From NCBI RefSeq assembly GCF_008254045.1, contig NZ_CP042425.1, positions 372,001-436,000 of the forward strand: a stretch of DNA of 64,000 nt, given 5' to 3'. Shown here piece after piece: positions 27,636-37,152 of the stretch. Both the position numbers and the translations under genes were made by a program. The stretch is from Limnoglobus roseus. GTDB taxonomy: Bacteria; Planctomycetota; Planctomycetia; Gemmatales; Gemmataceae. Positions within the stretch are counted from its first letter, which is position 1. The number at the start of each line of letters is the position of its first letter. The notes beneath the pieces were generated by a model. The model did no database searches. It was not told the origin of the DNA and saw only the letters and a list, made by a program, of their open reading frames with translations.

Positions 27636-27737
27636 TTCGAATTTGCTGGCGGCCTGTAAGTAATTCTGGCTTGGTGGCCAAGCCGCGGGTCATGCCACGG
27701 TGGTTGTCGGCGAGAAGCTGCATACCGAGATTGAGCT

Positions 27738-28115
27738 ATGACGCGGCGCAAGGTACGTTTGCTTCTCGTCTTGACAGTGTTCGTCGGCCTGCCGTTGATG
27801 ATGGCGGGATGCCTATGGTTCGGTCCGAGTAGTAGCGGTGAATTCCGCGTTTCCCCCGACGGTAAGTACGAGGCTTATGCCGACAACGTCAGCAATGGGA
27901 CGATCCTTGGCCGAAGAAATCATTACATCGTGATTCGGGTCGTCGAACTGTCATCGGGTAAGGAACTCTGGCGTGTTGTTTATGACCACGCGCCAGACGC
28001 CGATGTGCCAGATTATGTGCTCAGGGGACTCAAGTTTGTTGTTTGGGCAGAGGACTCTTCTGCGGTAACAATACCTGTCGGGGATAGTCGGGAGCTAAAA
28101 TTCCCGGTCCCGTGA
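27738..28115 (+). CDS. Small putative lipoprotein
   Basis: This 125-residue protein has positively charged start residues, a hydrophobic stretch and a lipobox ending MMAGC at residue 25, so it is probably lipidated and membrane-bound. The mature part has FRVSPDGKYEAYAD and IVIRVVELSSGKELWRV, similar to a single WD/propeller-like beta segment. Function not known. Codons are less GC-rich than in neighbours. Confidence 0.65.
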   Translation: MTRRKVRLLLVLTVFVGLPLMMAGCLWFGPSSSGEFRVSPDGKYEAYADNVSNGTILGRRNHYIVIRVVELSSGKELWRVVYDHAPDADVPDYVLRGLKFVVWAEDSSAVTIPVGDSRELKFPVP

Positions 28116-28236
28116 GTGATCGAAGATCAACATGTCGGTGGACTAAGACCAGCAATCAACTTCCGCTTGACGAGCTGACCGATTTCCTTCACCCTGTGCG
28201 CCTTGTGCGACTCTCGCGGAGACACGGAGGTTTCCC

Positions 28237-29517
28237 ATGCGGCCGATCTTGTCCATCAGCTTCCTCGCGACACTCGGCCTCGCCGTGATGCCGGCCGCCG
28301 CACAGTCGCCGCCGCCGGGACTGTTGCCACCGTCGATCACCGGCCGGCCAGTGCCGGAGGCAGTCACCCCGGTCGCCGCGAGCGTGCCGAAGCAACCGAG
28401 CATCGCCCGCTTCCAGAACCTACAGAACTACCCGCCGGACACGGCTTCGACGGTCCTCGGAATGCGGGCCGCCGCGGAGTGGCTGGCAAAGCGGCAACAG
28501 CCGCAGGGCCGGTTCCTCTTCGGCGTTAACCCGGCCCTCCGCACGCCGATCGACGGCGATAGCGATTACCGGCAGGCTCTCGCGACGTGGGCCGTGTGTC
28601 AGGCCGCCAACTTCACCGCCGATGAGAAACTAACCGCGTGCGGCGGGCAAGCCGTCCTCGGCCTGTTGGCGCTGACGAAGGACGACCCCGCCGACGCGAC
28701 GTGCAAGACGCCGACGCTGCTGCCGACCGGCGGCAACCCGGTCGGCTTCGCTGCCGCCCTCGCCCTGTCCATCTACAGCCTGCCGACGGCCGACCCGAAG
28801 TTGCTCGCGGAGGCGGAAAAGCTCTGCGGCTTCCTTCGCAAACAGGTGCAGGCCGACGGGTCCGTCGCGTGCGGTGACGACGCCGACGCGGTGAACGTCT
28901 ACCCCGGCCTCGCCCTGCAAGCCCTCGCGGCCAGTCGCCGCGTGCGGCCGGAGGCGGCGAAGGACGCCGTCCTTGCGAAGTCGCTGGCCCAATACCGGAC
29001 GAAGTTCAAAGCCGCCCCGCACGCGAACTTCGCCGGCACGATGATCCCGGCCGCCGCCGAATTCTGCCTGGAAACGAAAGACGCCAACGCCGCCGGAATG
29101 GTCTTCGAGATGGCCGACTGGCTCTGCGCCGCGCAGTACGGCAAGGCCGACGGTCAGCACGTGTTGTGGGCCGGGGCGTTCCGCACCGACTCGCTGCCCG
29201 CCGCGACGGAACCCGGTTTCGAGTCGGCCCACGCCGTCCGCGGGCTGGCCGCCGCCTGTCAGTTGATCCGGCAGGGCGTGCCGGATTTGACCCGCTACCC
29301 GAAGTACCGGGCCGCCGCCGTCGAGGGGCTGGCCTTCACGCGCGGCTTGCAGTTCACGGTCGAGAACACCGGCCACTTCATGGCCGATTTCCGCACCCAG
29401 TACCTCCTCGGCGGCGTCCGCACGGCCCTCACCGACGGGAACATCCGGGCCGACGCCACCGCCCTCGCCGGCCTCGCGTTCCAGAGGTTCCTCGAAAGTG
29501 GGGCCGAACAGCAGTAA
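28237..29517 (+). CDS. Secreted alpha/alpha-barrel-like protein (prenyltransferase/squalene-oxidase repeat type)
   Basis: This 426-residue protein has a signal peptide (MRPILSISFLATLGLAVMPAAA) and a proline-rich linker. Helical repeats follow, such as AAEWLAKRQQPQGRFLFG, ALATWAVCQAANFTAD, LCGFLRKQVQADGSVACGDD and AVRGLAAACQLIRQ, spaced as in prenyltransferase and squalene-oxidase-like barrels. The DCTAE-type cyclase motif is absent. Planctomycetes have many secreted members of this kind with unknown roles. An imperfect inverted repeat follows the gene. Confidence 0.7.
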   Translation: MRPILSISFLATLGLAVMPAAAQSPPPGLLPPSITGRPVPEAVTPVAASVPKQPSIARFQNLQNYPPDTASTVLGMRAAAEWLAKRQQPQGRFLFGVNPALRTPIDGDSDYRQALATWAVCQAANFTADEKLTACGGQAVLGLLALTKDDPADATCKTPTLLPTGGNPVGFAAALALSIYSLPTADPKLLAEAEKLCGFLRKQVQADGSVACGDDADAVNVYPGLALQALAASRRVRPEAAKDAVLAKSLAQYRTKFKAAPHANFAGTMIPAAAEFCLETKDANAAGMVFEMADWLCAAQYGKADGQHVLWAGAFRTDSLPAATEPGFESAHAVRGLAAACQLIRQGVPDLTRYPKYRAAAVEGLAFTRGLQFTVENTGHFMADFRTQYLLGGVRTALTDGNIRADATALAGLAFQRFLESGAEQQ

Positions 29518-29532
29518 TCCTTGACGAGAAAT

Positions 29533-29638
29533 GGCCACGGATGAACACGGATCAATCGAAGCACAAAATCCTGTTCAAAGACGTGATCGGGCGAACCACC
29601 TGAAATGAATCTGGTTTCATCCGTGTTCATCCGCGGCC
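29533..29638. repeat. Imperfect inverted repeat, probable dispersed intergenic element
   Basis: Arms 29533-29552 and 29619-29638 match at 19 of 20 bases and contain CACGGATGAACACGGAT. Sequences of this CACGGATGAA type are common in intergenic regions of planctomycetes. It lies between the secreted barrel gene and fabH. Confidence 0.7.
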
Positions 29639-29719
29639 AATTCCACCGGACCTGTCCGCGGCAGTCTCTATAATGGCTTCTCGGAATTTTGCCCTCTCCC
29701 GCCACCCGTACCGACCTTC

Positions 29720-30760
29720 ATGACCGTTCCCAACCGCCCCCTCCCCCGGCCGAAGTGCAAATCCCTGATGGGCGTCCGCGTCGCGGGCACAGGGAAGTAC
29801 TTGCCCGAATTGGTGGTCACGAACGCCGACTTATACGACCAACTGAACTTCGCCGCCCGCGGGTACAATGCCGAGTGGATCGTTCAGCGGACCGGCATTC
29901 AGGAGCGCCGCCACGTCCGCCCGGGGCAGAACACCTCTGACTTGTGCGTGGAAGCCGCGAAAGATTGCTTCGCCAAAACCGGCTACGCCGCGAAGGACAT
30001 CGACCTGCTCGTGGTCGGCACGTTCTCGCCGGACATGTCGTTCCCGTCCACGGCCGCCATCGTTCAGGACAAGCTCAGGCTCTCGGCCCCCGCGATCGAA
30101 GTCGAAGCGGCGTGTGCCGGGTTCGTGTACGCCCTGGTCACGGCCGCCGCGTACGTCGTGGCCGGCGCGAGCGACCGGGCACTGGTCATCGGCGGCGACG
30201 CGAACTCGCGGATCGTGAACCCGAAAGACCCGAAGATTTTCCCGCTGTTCGGCGACGGAGCCGGGGCGGTGATTCTGGAGAAGGGCAGTCCAGAACAAGG
30301 GATTTTGGCGTACAGCATGGGGGCCGACGGCAGCGGCGGCCCGATGCTCTGTCGCCCGGCCGGCGGCACCGCGATGGAACTCACGCCGGAAGTCCTCGCG
30401 GCCGGCAAGCACTACATGCACATGGACGGCCAGGGCGTCTACCGGTGGGCGGTCGAGATCCTCCGCGATACCGTGAACGATGTACTGACGGCCGCCAAGG
30501 TGACGACCGACGACCTGTCGCTGATCGTGCCGCACCAGGCGAACATCCGCATCATCGAGCAATCGCTGAACAAGTTCCTGAAGATTCCGGCCGATAAAGT
30601 CTTCAACAACATGGACCGGTACGGCAACACGTCGGCCGGGTCGATCCCGATCGCGCTCGACGAAGCACTGGCCGCCGGCCGCCTGGAGCGCGGCCAACTC
30701 GCGTTGTTCAGCGGCTTCGGCGCGGGCCTCGCCTGGGGCACGACCCTGATCCGCTGGTAA
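29720..30760 (+). CDS. fabH: 3-oxoacyl-ACP synthase III (FabH)
   Basis: This 346-residue condensing enzyme starts type II fatty-acid synthesis by joining acyl-CoA to malonyl-ACP. The triad is visible: cysteine in EAACAGFVYA, histidine in VPHQANIRI and asparagine in RYGNTSAGS. The body has WIVQRTGIQERR, FGDGAGAVILE and a C-terminal GFGAGLAWG. Length is typical. It is not flanked by plsX or fabD. A small gene with a strong ribosome-binding site follows after 24 bases. Confidence 0.95.
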   Translation: MTVPNRPLPRPKCKSLMGVRVAGTGKYLPELVVTNADLYDQLNFAARGYNAEWIVQRTGIQERRHVRPGQNTSDLCVEAAKDCFAKTGYAAKDIDLLVVGTFSPDMSFPSTAAIVQDKLRLSAPAIEVEAACAGFVYALVTAAAYVVAGASDRALVIGGDANSRIVNPKDPKIFPLFGDGAGAVILEKGSPEQGILAYSMGADGSGGPMLCRPAGGTAMELTPEVLAAGKHYMHMDGQGVYRWAVEILRDTVNDVLTAAKVTTDDLSLIVPHQANIRIIEQSLNKFLKIPADKVFNNMDRYGNTSAGSIPIALDEALAAGRLERGQLALFSGFGAGLAWGTTLIRW

Positions 30761-30772
30761 CGCTCGCAACGC

Positions 30773-30778
30773 AGGAGG
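30773..30778 (+). promoter_or_regulatory. Ribosome-binding site AGGAGG
   Basis: A perfect AGGAGG lies 6 bases before the GTG at 30785. It is the main evidence that the small gene is real and uses a GTG start. Confidence 0.7.
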
Positions 30779-30784
30779 CAGCCC

Positions 30785-31003
30785 GTGAACGAAAACCCCA
30801 CCTTCGCCGACGACGGCGATCCCTGGACGATTCCCCTGCACGGCATCTCCGTCCCGCTGCCGCCGACCGCCGACGTGCCGCGAACCGGCCAACCGGCCAC
30901 TGTTGACCTCCCGAGTGCCGACACGCTGCCGTCGCTGGAACTGCTGAGCGACGACGTGCCAACGGACGTGGGCTTCCACCCGCGGCTGCGCCGCTCGGCG
31001 TGA
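30785..31003 (+). CDS. Small acidic hypothetical protein downstream of fabH
   Basis: This 72-residue protein starts at GTG after a perfect AGGAGG. It is rich in aspartate, proline and leucine (DPWTIPLHGISVPLPPT, LPSLELLSDDVPTDVGF) and has no domain, signal or membrane segment. It sits 24 bases after fabH and probably shares its transcript. Function not known. Confidence 0.55.
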   Translation: MNENPTFADDGDPWTIPLHGISVPLPPTADVPRTGQPATVDLPSADTLPSLELLSDDVPTDVGFHPRLRRSA

Positions 31004-31123
31004 ATGGCGAGCCGGCCGACGACCGAATCGCTCAAAGTCGCCTTGTCGGTGTTTGTCCGGAAGCTTAAATTACGGCCTCCTCTCCCGTGCTGTAATTCTT
31101 CGTTATTCTTGTGGGAGAGTGGA

Positions 31124-32086
31124 ATGCTTCGTCCTTTTCTTCGCCGGTCGTCGGGCTTCACGCTCATCGAATTGTTGGTCGTTATCGCCATCATCGCAAT
31201 TCTCATCGGTCTCTTGCTGCCGGCCGTGCAGAAAGTTCGCGAAGCCGCGTCTCGGGCCAAATGTCAGAACAACATGAAGCAGCTCGGCCTGGCCATCCAC
31301 GGCTACCACGACATCAATAACGGCGTGCCGATCGAGGGGTACGGCCAAGGGCTGGGGTGGCCGATTAAGATTCTCCCGCACATCGAAGGGGGGAACATTT
31401 ACAACCTGGTGTACCCGCTGTTCCAAACCGCCATCAATCTGGAAATCGCGAACGGCCCCACGGGGACGGGCGTCGCGGCGGCGTACACGACGGCCGCCGA
31501 CAGCGTCAACTCGACAATGACGGTCCCCATTTACCTCTGCCCGAGTCGGCGGTCCGCGTCCGTCGGACCGAAGATCGACTACGCCGGCGCGTACGGCATC
31601 GGCTTGAGCAGCGCCGTCATCACCCCGAGCACGGAATCACCGGCCGGCTTCGCGGCCGTCATGGACGCGCGGGCCTACGGCTACAAGCAACTCGGCGTGA
31701 CGTTCGTCCAGATGACGGCGGGGTCGTCGAACACGATCATGACCGCCCACAAGTCGTTGAAGCCGAGCCAGTACATTTCCAACACGGCGAACCAGGACAA
31801 GGGGTATGCGTACACGTCGTTGATGGGCGTGACCGGCGACCACATGCGGTACGCCGACAAGAACGGCAGCGGCAGTTCCGCGAACAAGGGCTACGTCAAG
31901 GACGACGAGAATCTCGACATCAACCACTTCGGCGGCCCCCACGACGGCGGCTCGCCGGTCTTGTTCGGCGACGGGTCCGTGCGGAACTACCGCTACGGGT
32001 ACACCGACGGGTCGGGCATCGGCGACTGCGGCATCTTCCAACTGTTGCTGGCCTACAACCGCACGACCGTGGTGACGGTCGAGTAA
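31124..32086 (+). CDS. DUF1559 protein with type IV prepilin-like N-terminus
   Basis: This 320-residue protein has the prepilin signal [20 protein letters not shown] (cut after the glycine), then [19 protein letters not shown], the start of DUF1559. The C-terminal block [20 protein letters not shown] is the usual H-x9-DG-type end of the family. Planctomycetes carry dozens of such pseudopilin-like proteins, thought to be exported through a type II/IV pilus-like machine and possibly to form fibres. The ATG at 31124 follows GGGAGAG. A canonical terminator follows. Confidence 0.94.
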   Translation: MLRPFLRRSSGFTLIELLVVIAIIAILIGLLLPAVQKVREAASRAKCQNNMKQLGLAIHGYHDINNGVPIEGYGQGLGWPIKILPHIEGGNIYNLVYPLFQTAINLEIANGPTGTGVAAAYTTAADSVNSTMTVPIYLCPSRRSASVGPKIDYAGAYGIGLSSAVITPSTESPAGFAAVMDARAYGYKQLGVTFVQMTAGSSNTIMTAHKSLKPSQYISNTANQDKGYAYTSLMGVTGDHMRYADKNGSGSSANKGYVKDDENLDINHFGGPHDGGSPVLFGDGSVRNYRYGYTDGSGIGDCGIFQLLLAYNRTTVVTVE

Positions 32087-32112
32087 CGTCACCGTCGATC
32101 CGAATTCTCACT

Positions 32113-32146
32113 CCGGCGGCGCGACCCATCGCGCCGCCGGTTTTTT
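32113..32146 (+). terminator. Intrinsic terminator after the DUF1559 gene
   Basis: An 11-bp GC-only stem (32113-32123 with 32130-32140) and a 6-base loop are followed directly by six T (32141-32146). It lies 26 bases past the stop codon. Confidence 0.9.
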
Positions 32147-32267
32147 CTTGCCCCGCAACCTTCGAATCGGCCAACGCCACGGCCGCTCGCCCGTTTGAAA
32201 TGTCCAGGAGCGTGACCCGGCTTTCGCATATCATGAAGCGTCACACGCCCGTGGAAGAGTCCGCCCC

Positions 32268-34097
32268 ATGGCTCTCGATTACAAATTCATCTCCCGTGCC
32301 GGGACAATGGCACCGCCATCCATTGCGAACGGGACCAAGAGTGTCTCCGGCAGCCCGCTGTTTCTCGTGCCGCGGTCGGTGATCGAACTCATCCCCGAAT
32401 CGGTCGCCCGCGAGAACAACATCCTGCCGATCGCGAGCAGCGCCGAAACGCTGACCGTCGCCGCCGCGAACGCCAACGACATCCTGCTGGCCGACAAACT
32501 CTCGTTCATCATCGCCCGCAAGATCAAACTCGTCGAGTTCCCCCGCGCTGTCATTTTCGCGGCCATCGCCCACCACTACGGCCGCGTGCCGACCGAGTCC
32601 ATCGATTCGATGCTGGCCGAGTTCACCGACACGGCCATCGAATTCACGCAGGTGGCCGGTGCCGCTCAACCCACGTGGGCGAAGGCCAAGTCGCGGGGCC
32701 GGAAAGGAAAGGCCGGCGTTGACTACATGGGGGGCATGCCATCCCTCGACGAGGACGACGACAGTACGGACTTCGAGTTGAACCTCGGCCTCTCGAAAAC
32801 CGGCCCCCGTCGCTATCACCTGGACGAGATGGCCGACGGACGACGTTTCGACTCTTACACCGGCCCGCCCGGTTCTGGTTTCGATCACACCCCTAGCCCC
32901 GTGCGTGAAGGCATGTTCTTCCTCACCTTGCCGGAAGGCCATCGCGTCGTCGTCACCGACAAGTCGGGCCGCATGAAGGTCGTCGTCGGCCCGGCCCGCA
33001 TTCTGACGTGGGGCAAGACGGTCCAGAAGATGAGCCACTACGTCGCGCACCCGGGCGAGTTCCTCGTCGTTCGGTACCGCGACGGGCGGCAGGAGAACCT
33101 CGGCGGGCCGTGCGAGATCTGGTTCGACCCCCGCATTCACCTGACGGTGAACAAGCAAGACGCCCTGCAAATCGCGCTCAAGGAAGCCGTGGTCGTCTAC
33201 AGCCAGACGGGGCCGACCGTTTCCCGCCGCATCGTCCACGGCCCGGCCCTCTACGTGCCGGCCCCCGGCGAGTGGCTGCACACGTTCACCTGGCACGGCT
33301 CCGACGGCGGCTCCTCCGGCACGCAAAAGACGGCGAAGGGCCTGATCTTCCAGAAGCTCTGGCTGATGCCCGACCAGATGTACCACGACGTGCCCGAAGT
33401 CCGCACGGCCGACGACGCGGTGCTGACGATCAAGCTCATGATCTTCTTCGAACTGCTCGACATCGACCGGATGCTCGACACGACGCACGACCCGATCGGC
33501 GACTTCGTGAACGCGGCCACATCCGACGTGGTCGACTTCACCGGCCGCCACACCTTCGAGGAGTTCAAGAAGGAGACCGGCAAACTCAACGAGATGGACA
33601 CGTACCGCCAGCTCACCGTGCGGGCGGCGCAGACCGGCTACCGCATCAACAAGGTCGTCTACCGCGGCTACGCCGCCCCGGACCGGCTGCAAGCGATGCA
33701 CGACCAGGCCATCGAAGCCCGCACGAAGCTGGAACTCGACCGGGCGACGGAGGAGCAGGCTCAGGAACTGGAAGACTTCCGGCTGAACGCCCAGATGCAG
33801 CGGGCCGCGAAGCGCCGCACCGAGCAAGCCACCGAGGCGACCGCCGAACTGGAACTCCAACGCCAGCGCCAGGACGCCGAGTTGGCCCAGACGAAGCGCT
33901 CCGCCGACCTGCAACAAGACATCCGCCGGGCGAACGACCAACGGCAGCGTGAGCACCTGGAATCACTAAAGGGCATGAGCGTGGACCTGACCGCCTTCCT
34001 CACGCAAAACCGGGCCGACCGCGTGATCGAACTTCGGGGCACCGGAAACGGGAATGGCACGCACGTCCACATTGATCGGCTGGAAGAGAAGGAATAA
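32268..34097 (+). CDS. GspE/MshE N-terminal domain fused to an SPFH / vault-shoulder-like protein with long coiled coil
   Basis: This 609-residue protein has three parts. Residues about 33-105 look like the N-terminal domain of type II secretion/type IV pilus ATPases (LIPESVARENNILPI, a TLTVAAANANDILL block, and IAAIAHHYG-like AAIAHHYGR). A charged linker follows (about 130-210). Residues about 215-470 look like an SPFH/band-7 or major-vault-protein shoulder: GRMKVVVGPARILTW, VPAPGEWLHTFTWHG, VRTADDAVLTIKLMIFFEL, and DPIGDFVNAATSDVVDF. Residues about 473-570 form a long coiled coil rich in E, Q, R and A, like the vault cap helix or flotillin tail. There is no Walker motif and no membrane segment. 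It may form large cage- or ring-like oligomers in the cytoplasm. A polytopic membrane protein gene lies 79 bases downstream. Confidence 0.7.
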   Translation: MALDYKFISRAGTMAPPSIANGTKSVSGSPLFLVPRSVIELIPESVARENNILPIASSAETLTVAAANANDILLADKLSFIIARKIKLVEFPRAVIFAAIAHHYGRVPTESIDSMLAEFTDTAIEFTQVAGAAQPTWAKAKSRGRKGKAGVDYMGGMPSLDEDDDSTDFELNLGLSKTGPRRYHLDEMADGRRFDSYTGPPGSGFDHTPSPVREGMFFLTLPEGHRVVVTDKSGRMKVVVGPARILTWGKTVQKMSHYVAHPGEFLVVRYRDGRQENLGGPCEIWFDPRIHLTVNKQDALQIALKEAVVVYSQTGPTVSRRIVHGPALYVPAPGEWLHTFTWHGSDGGSSGTQKTAKGLIFQKLWLMPDQMYHDVPEVRTADDAVLTIKLMIFFELLDIDRMLDTTHDPIGDFVNAATSDVVDFTGRHTFEEFKKETGKLNEMDTYRQLTVRAAQTGYRINKVVYRGYAAPDRLQAMHDQAIEARTKLELDRATEEQAQELEDFRLNAQMQRAAKRRTEQATEATAELELQRQRQDAELAQTKRSADLQQDIRRANDQRQREHLESLKGMSVDLTAFLTQNRADRVIELRGTGNGNGTHVHIDRLEEKE

Positions 34098-34176
34098 ACT
34101 GGCAGCTCCCGCTTCGGTCTCGGCCCGGTTGTTACCCGCCCGGTGTTGATCGGAAGCCATTTCTCAAGGTCCACGC

Positions 34177-35436
34177 ATGAGCCGTGCCGCCGGCATCTTT
34201 TGCCTCGTCTTCGGCATCGTGTTCCTCTTCGTTGGCGGCATGGGCCTCCCGCTCGTTCTGATGAACCCCGGCGGGGCCGCGCCCGGTGCTGCCACCGCGT
34301 TCGCGGCCCTTGCGGTCGTCGGAGCGGTGTTCCTCGCCGCCACCTTGTTCCTGCTCCGCCAGCCCAAGCACGGCGGTCAGGGGGCGTTGGCAGGCGAAGA
34401 GCGGGTGGGGCGGTACCTCGCCAACAAGCCCGAGCCGTGCGAGTGGAACGGCGTCCGCTACGAGGTGCAGTACCTGTTGCCCAAGCCGGGAAAGAACCCC
34501 AAGCCGTCGTCCCTGCACGTTCGCGTGCCGGTGGCCACGCCGACGACGTTGCACTTTAGCCGCGAGAGCGTGTTCGACCGCGTGTGCAAGTCCGTGGGCA
34601 TCGCCCGCGAGTGCCAGTCCGGCGACCGTGAGTTCGACACGGCCGTCTACGTGCGGTGCCCGTCCGAGGCTTACGCGGAAGCATTCCTGGCCGATGCCGA
34701 CAAGCGGGCCGCCGTGCTCGCCCTGCGGAAACTCGGCTACCGGGACGTGCAACTAACCGGCACCCAGGCCGTCGCGCACTGGCCGGGGTTCGACCCGAAC
34801 GCCCACGACCACCCGGAATTGACGGCCGCCACGGCCGACTTACTCGCGCTGCTCGCGAAGGATCTGCCGGCCGACGACCCCGACCACGCGCCCGCCCGCT
34901 TCGACGTGAGGAGAGTGTGGTCGGTCGGGCTCTGGCTGTTCGCCCTGCTCTACGCGGTGACGCTCATCGCCGCGTTCAACTACCCCACAATCCACACGTG
35001 GCCGTTGGTGATGTCGGCCGTCCCGCTGTTCGTCGGGGGGTACGTCGCGTTCGGGTGGGTGTCCGCGTACCTTCTCAGCGGCACGTCCACCGCCCACGAC
35101 CGCTGGTACCCGCTCATGGTCACCGGTCTGTTGTGCCACGGGCTCGGGAGCATTGGCACGGTCGCGGCGGTCAACGCGCTGGCCGACCCCGGTCCCCTGG
35201 TCGAGCGTGTGCTCCCGATCGTCGATAAGCGGTCGCAAACGAGTAGCGGCAAGAACCGCACGACGACGTACTACGTGACGGTTCCCGCGTGGGAGCCGGG
35301 TTATGACACGACCGAATTCACCGTCTCCGGCGGCGACTACGCCAGTGTGACCCCGGGCCGCTCGAAGCTGCAACTTGTGACCGGTACCGGCCGCCTCGGT
35401 ATCGAGTGGCTGATGTCGAAAGGTGTACAGCCGTAA
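34177..35436 (+). CDS. Polytopic membrane protein, DUF3592-like
   Basis: This 419-residue protein has two N-terminal membrane segments (about 5-30 and 40-60), then a soluble domain of about 180 residues, then three or four more segments (about 250-335). The final soluble part has SGKNRTTTYYVTVPAW and ends KLQLVTGTGRLGIEWL, as in DUF3592-type domains. No enzymatic motif was seen. It follows the SPFH/vault-like gene on the same strand with only 79 bases between and no terminator, so it may be its membrane partner. Confidence 0.65.
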   Translation: MSRAAGIFCLVFGIVFLFVGGMGLPLVLMNPGGAAPGAATAFAALAVVGAVFLAATLFLLRQPKHGGQGALAGEERVGRYLANKPEPCEWNGVRYEVQYLLPKPGKNPKPSSLHVRVPVATPTTLHFSRESVFDRVCKSVGIARECQSGDREFDTAVYVRCPSEAYAEAFLADADKRAAVLALRKLGYRDVQLTGTQAVAHWPGFDPNAHDHPELTAATADLLALLAKDLPADDPDHAPARFDVRRVWSVGLWLFALLYAVTLIAAFNYPTIHTWPLVMSAVPLFVGGYVAFGWVSAYLLSGTSTAHDRWYPLMVTGLLCHGLGSIGTVAAVNALADPGPLVERVLPIVDKRSQTSSGKNRTTTYYVTVPAWEPGYDTTEFTVSGGDYASVTPGRSKLQLVTGTGRLGIEWLMSKGVQP

Positions 35437-35475
35437 CCTGGCAACGGGAAGCCGTAGCCGTTAAGCAGGATTTCC

Positions 35476-36708
35476 ATGCCGCACCCCACCCGTCGTGAAT
35501 GGCTCGGCCTCACGCTAGCGGCCGCCGTCGGCGGTCCGGCTCTCGCCCGACCCGACGCCATCAAACTTCCGGCCCGAGCCGTCACGAAGGGGCCGAAGCA
35601 CCACTGGTTCGGGTACTACGACAAGTGCCCCTGGGACATGACCGGCCGCTACCTGCTCGCGATGGAGAACGACTTCTGCGACCGTCAGCCGACCGCGACC
35701 GACCGCATCACCGTCGGCATGGTCGATTTGAAGGATAACGACCGGTTCATCCCGCTCGACACGACGCTCGCCTGGAGTTGGCAGCAGGGCACGATGCTCC
35801 AGTGGCTCGGCTCGGCCCCCGACCGCGAGGTGATTTACAACGCCTTCCTCGAAGGCAACCCGGCCGCCGTCATTCGTGACGTGAAGACGAACAAGACCCG
35901 CACCCTGCCGCGGCCAATCTACGCCGTCAGTGCCGACGGCAAGCAGGCGGTGACGCTCGACTTCGCCCGCCTCCACCGCCTCCGCCCCGGCTCCGGCTAC
36001 GCCAGTTACAAGGAGACGTTCGCCGACGATCCCGCCCCGGAGGCGCTCGGCATCTGGCACGTCGACCCGGCCACCGGCAAGGACAAGCAGATCATCAGCC
36101 TGAAGCAGTTGGCCGCGCACAAGCCCGACCCCCGGTTCACCGGGGCGCACCATTGGGTGAACCACTTGCAGTTCAACCCCGGCGGCTCGCGGTTCGTCTT
36201 CTTGCACCGCTGGCGGGTCGGCGAGAAGCCGTGGAGCACGCGGCTGTACACGGCCAAACCGGACGGCACCGACCTGCGATTGCACCTGGACACCGGGATG
36301 GTTTCGCACTTCGACTGGCGGGACGACGCCACGCTCTTGGCCTGGGTGAAGCCGCCGACCGGCGGCAACACGTTCGCCCTCATCGACGTGGCAACGGACT
36401 CACTGACCGTCGTCGACGACAGCGTGCTGACGGTGGACGGCCACTGTTCGTACAGCCCCGACCGGAAGTGGATTTTGAACGACACCTACCCGGACAAGGA
36501 CCGGTTGCAGTGGCTGATGCTGTTCGACCCAGCCAAGAACCGCCGGTACGACCTGAACCAGTTCGCGTCGCCGAAGGCGTTCACCGGCCCCGTCCGCTGC
36601 GACCTGCACCCCCGCTGGAACCGCGGCGGCACACAGGTCTGCTTCGACGGCTGCCACGACCCTCAACGACAGGTGTACGTCGTGGACGTGCGGGACGTGG
36701 TGCGGTAG
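35476..36708 (+). CDS. Exported beta-propeller (PD40-like) protein
   Basis: This 410-residue protein has an N-terminal export signal (RREWLGLTLAAAVGG, Tat-like). Repeats follow such as GPKHHWFGYYDKCPWDMTGRY, PIYAVSADGKQAVTLDFARL, HHWVNHLQFNPGGSRFVFLH and GHCSYSPDRKWILNDTYPD. These resemble WD40-like PD40/oligogalacturonate-lyase-type propellers. The HHW and W-N-H-L-Q-F-N-P-G blocks are typical of that lyase-like group, but catalysis is not shown. It follows the membrane protein gene by 39 bases and ends 27 bases from a convergent gene. Confidence 0.75.
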   Translation: MPHPTRREWLGLTLAAAVGGPALARPDAIKLPARAVTKGPKHHWFGYYDKCPWDMTGRYLLAMENDFCDRQPTATDRITVGMVDLKDNDRFIPLDTTLAWSWQQGTMLQWLGSAPDREVIYNAFLEGNPAAVIRDVKTNKTRTLPRPIYAVSADGKQAVTLDFARLHRLRPGSGYASYKETFADDPAPEALGIWHVDPATGKDKQIISLKQLAAHKPDPRFTGAHHWVNHLQFNPGGSRFVFLHRWRVGEKPWSTRLYTAKPDGTDLRLHLDTGMVSHFDWRDDATLLAWVKPPTGGNTFALIDVATDSLTVVDDSVLTVDGHCSYSPDRKWILNDTYPDKDRLQWLMLFDPAKNRRYDLNQFASPKAFTGPVRCDLHPRWNRGGTQVCFDGCHDPQRQVYVVDVRDVVR

Positions 36709-36735
36709 GAGTGGCCGCGAGCGTGTCGTTCCGGC

Positions 36736-37152
36736 TCATGCCTGGGCTGGCCAACTCGCGTGTTGCAGGACAACTCGATACCCGTCGGGGTCTTCGAACG
36801 TGCTGCCCTGGCGGTCCCAGTAAGGATTGAACGCCGGGACCGCTCGACACCCTGTCCGCTCCATCCGATCGACCGCCGCTCGCCACTCGGCTTCGTCGGG
36901 CAGGTAGAACACCAACAGGTTGTCCGCTGTTGGTGCCCGGCCGGCGACATGCCCAGCCGCCCGCGTGAATTCCAGGTGGTACCCCGCCCCAGGCCGCCCG
37001 AGCATCACCCCGTCGAACCCGTCGTGGCCGGCAAATTCGTACAGCACCTCGAACCCCAACCCGTCTCGATAGAACGCGACCACCGCGGTCAAGTTGTCGG
37101 TCGGACGGGCGATCCGAATGTGCGATCTGCCCAAGTCGGCAACAGTATCCAC
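36736..37152 (-). CDS. VOC-superfamily (glyoxalase-like) protein
   Basis: This 138-residue protein has the two-beta-alpha-beta-beta-beta layout of the vicinal oxygen chelate fold: IRIARPTDNLTAVVAFYRDG, FEVLYEF, YHLEFTR in the first half and NLLVFYLPDEAEW with TFEDPDGYRVVL in the second. Metal ligands would be a histidine and glutamates in these strands. It is similar to YycE-type proteins. Activity cannot be assigned; related proteins include lyases, dioxygenases and resistance proteins. Confidence 0.85.
   Translation of the reverse strand: MDTVADLGRSHIRIARPTDNLTAVVAFYRDGLGFEVLYEFAGHDGFDGVMLGRPGAGYHLEFTRAAGHVAGRAPTADNLLVFYLPDEAEWRAAVDRMERTGCRAVPAFNPYWDRQGSTFEDPDGYRVVLQHASWPAQA

Noticed and set aside
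31004..31123. Longer start for the DUF1559 gene
   Set aside because: The added residues precede the prepilin signal and would spoil it; the ATG at 31124 has a ribosome-binding site.
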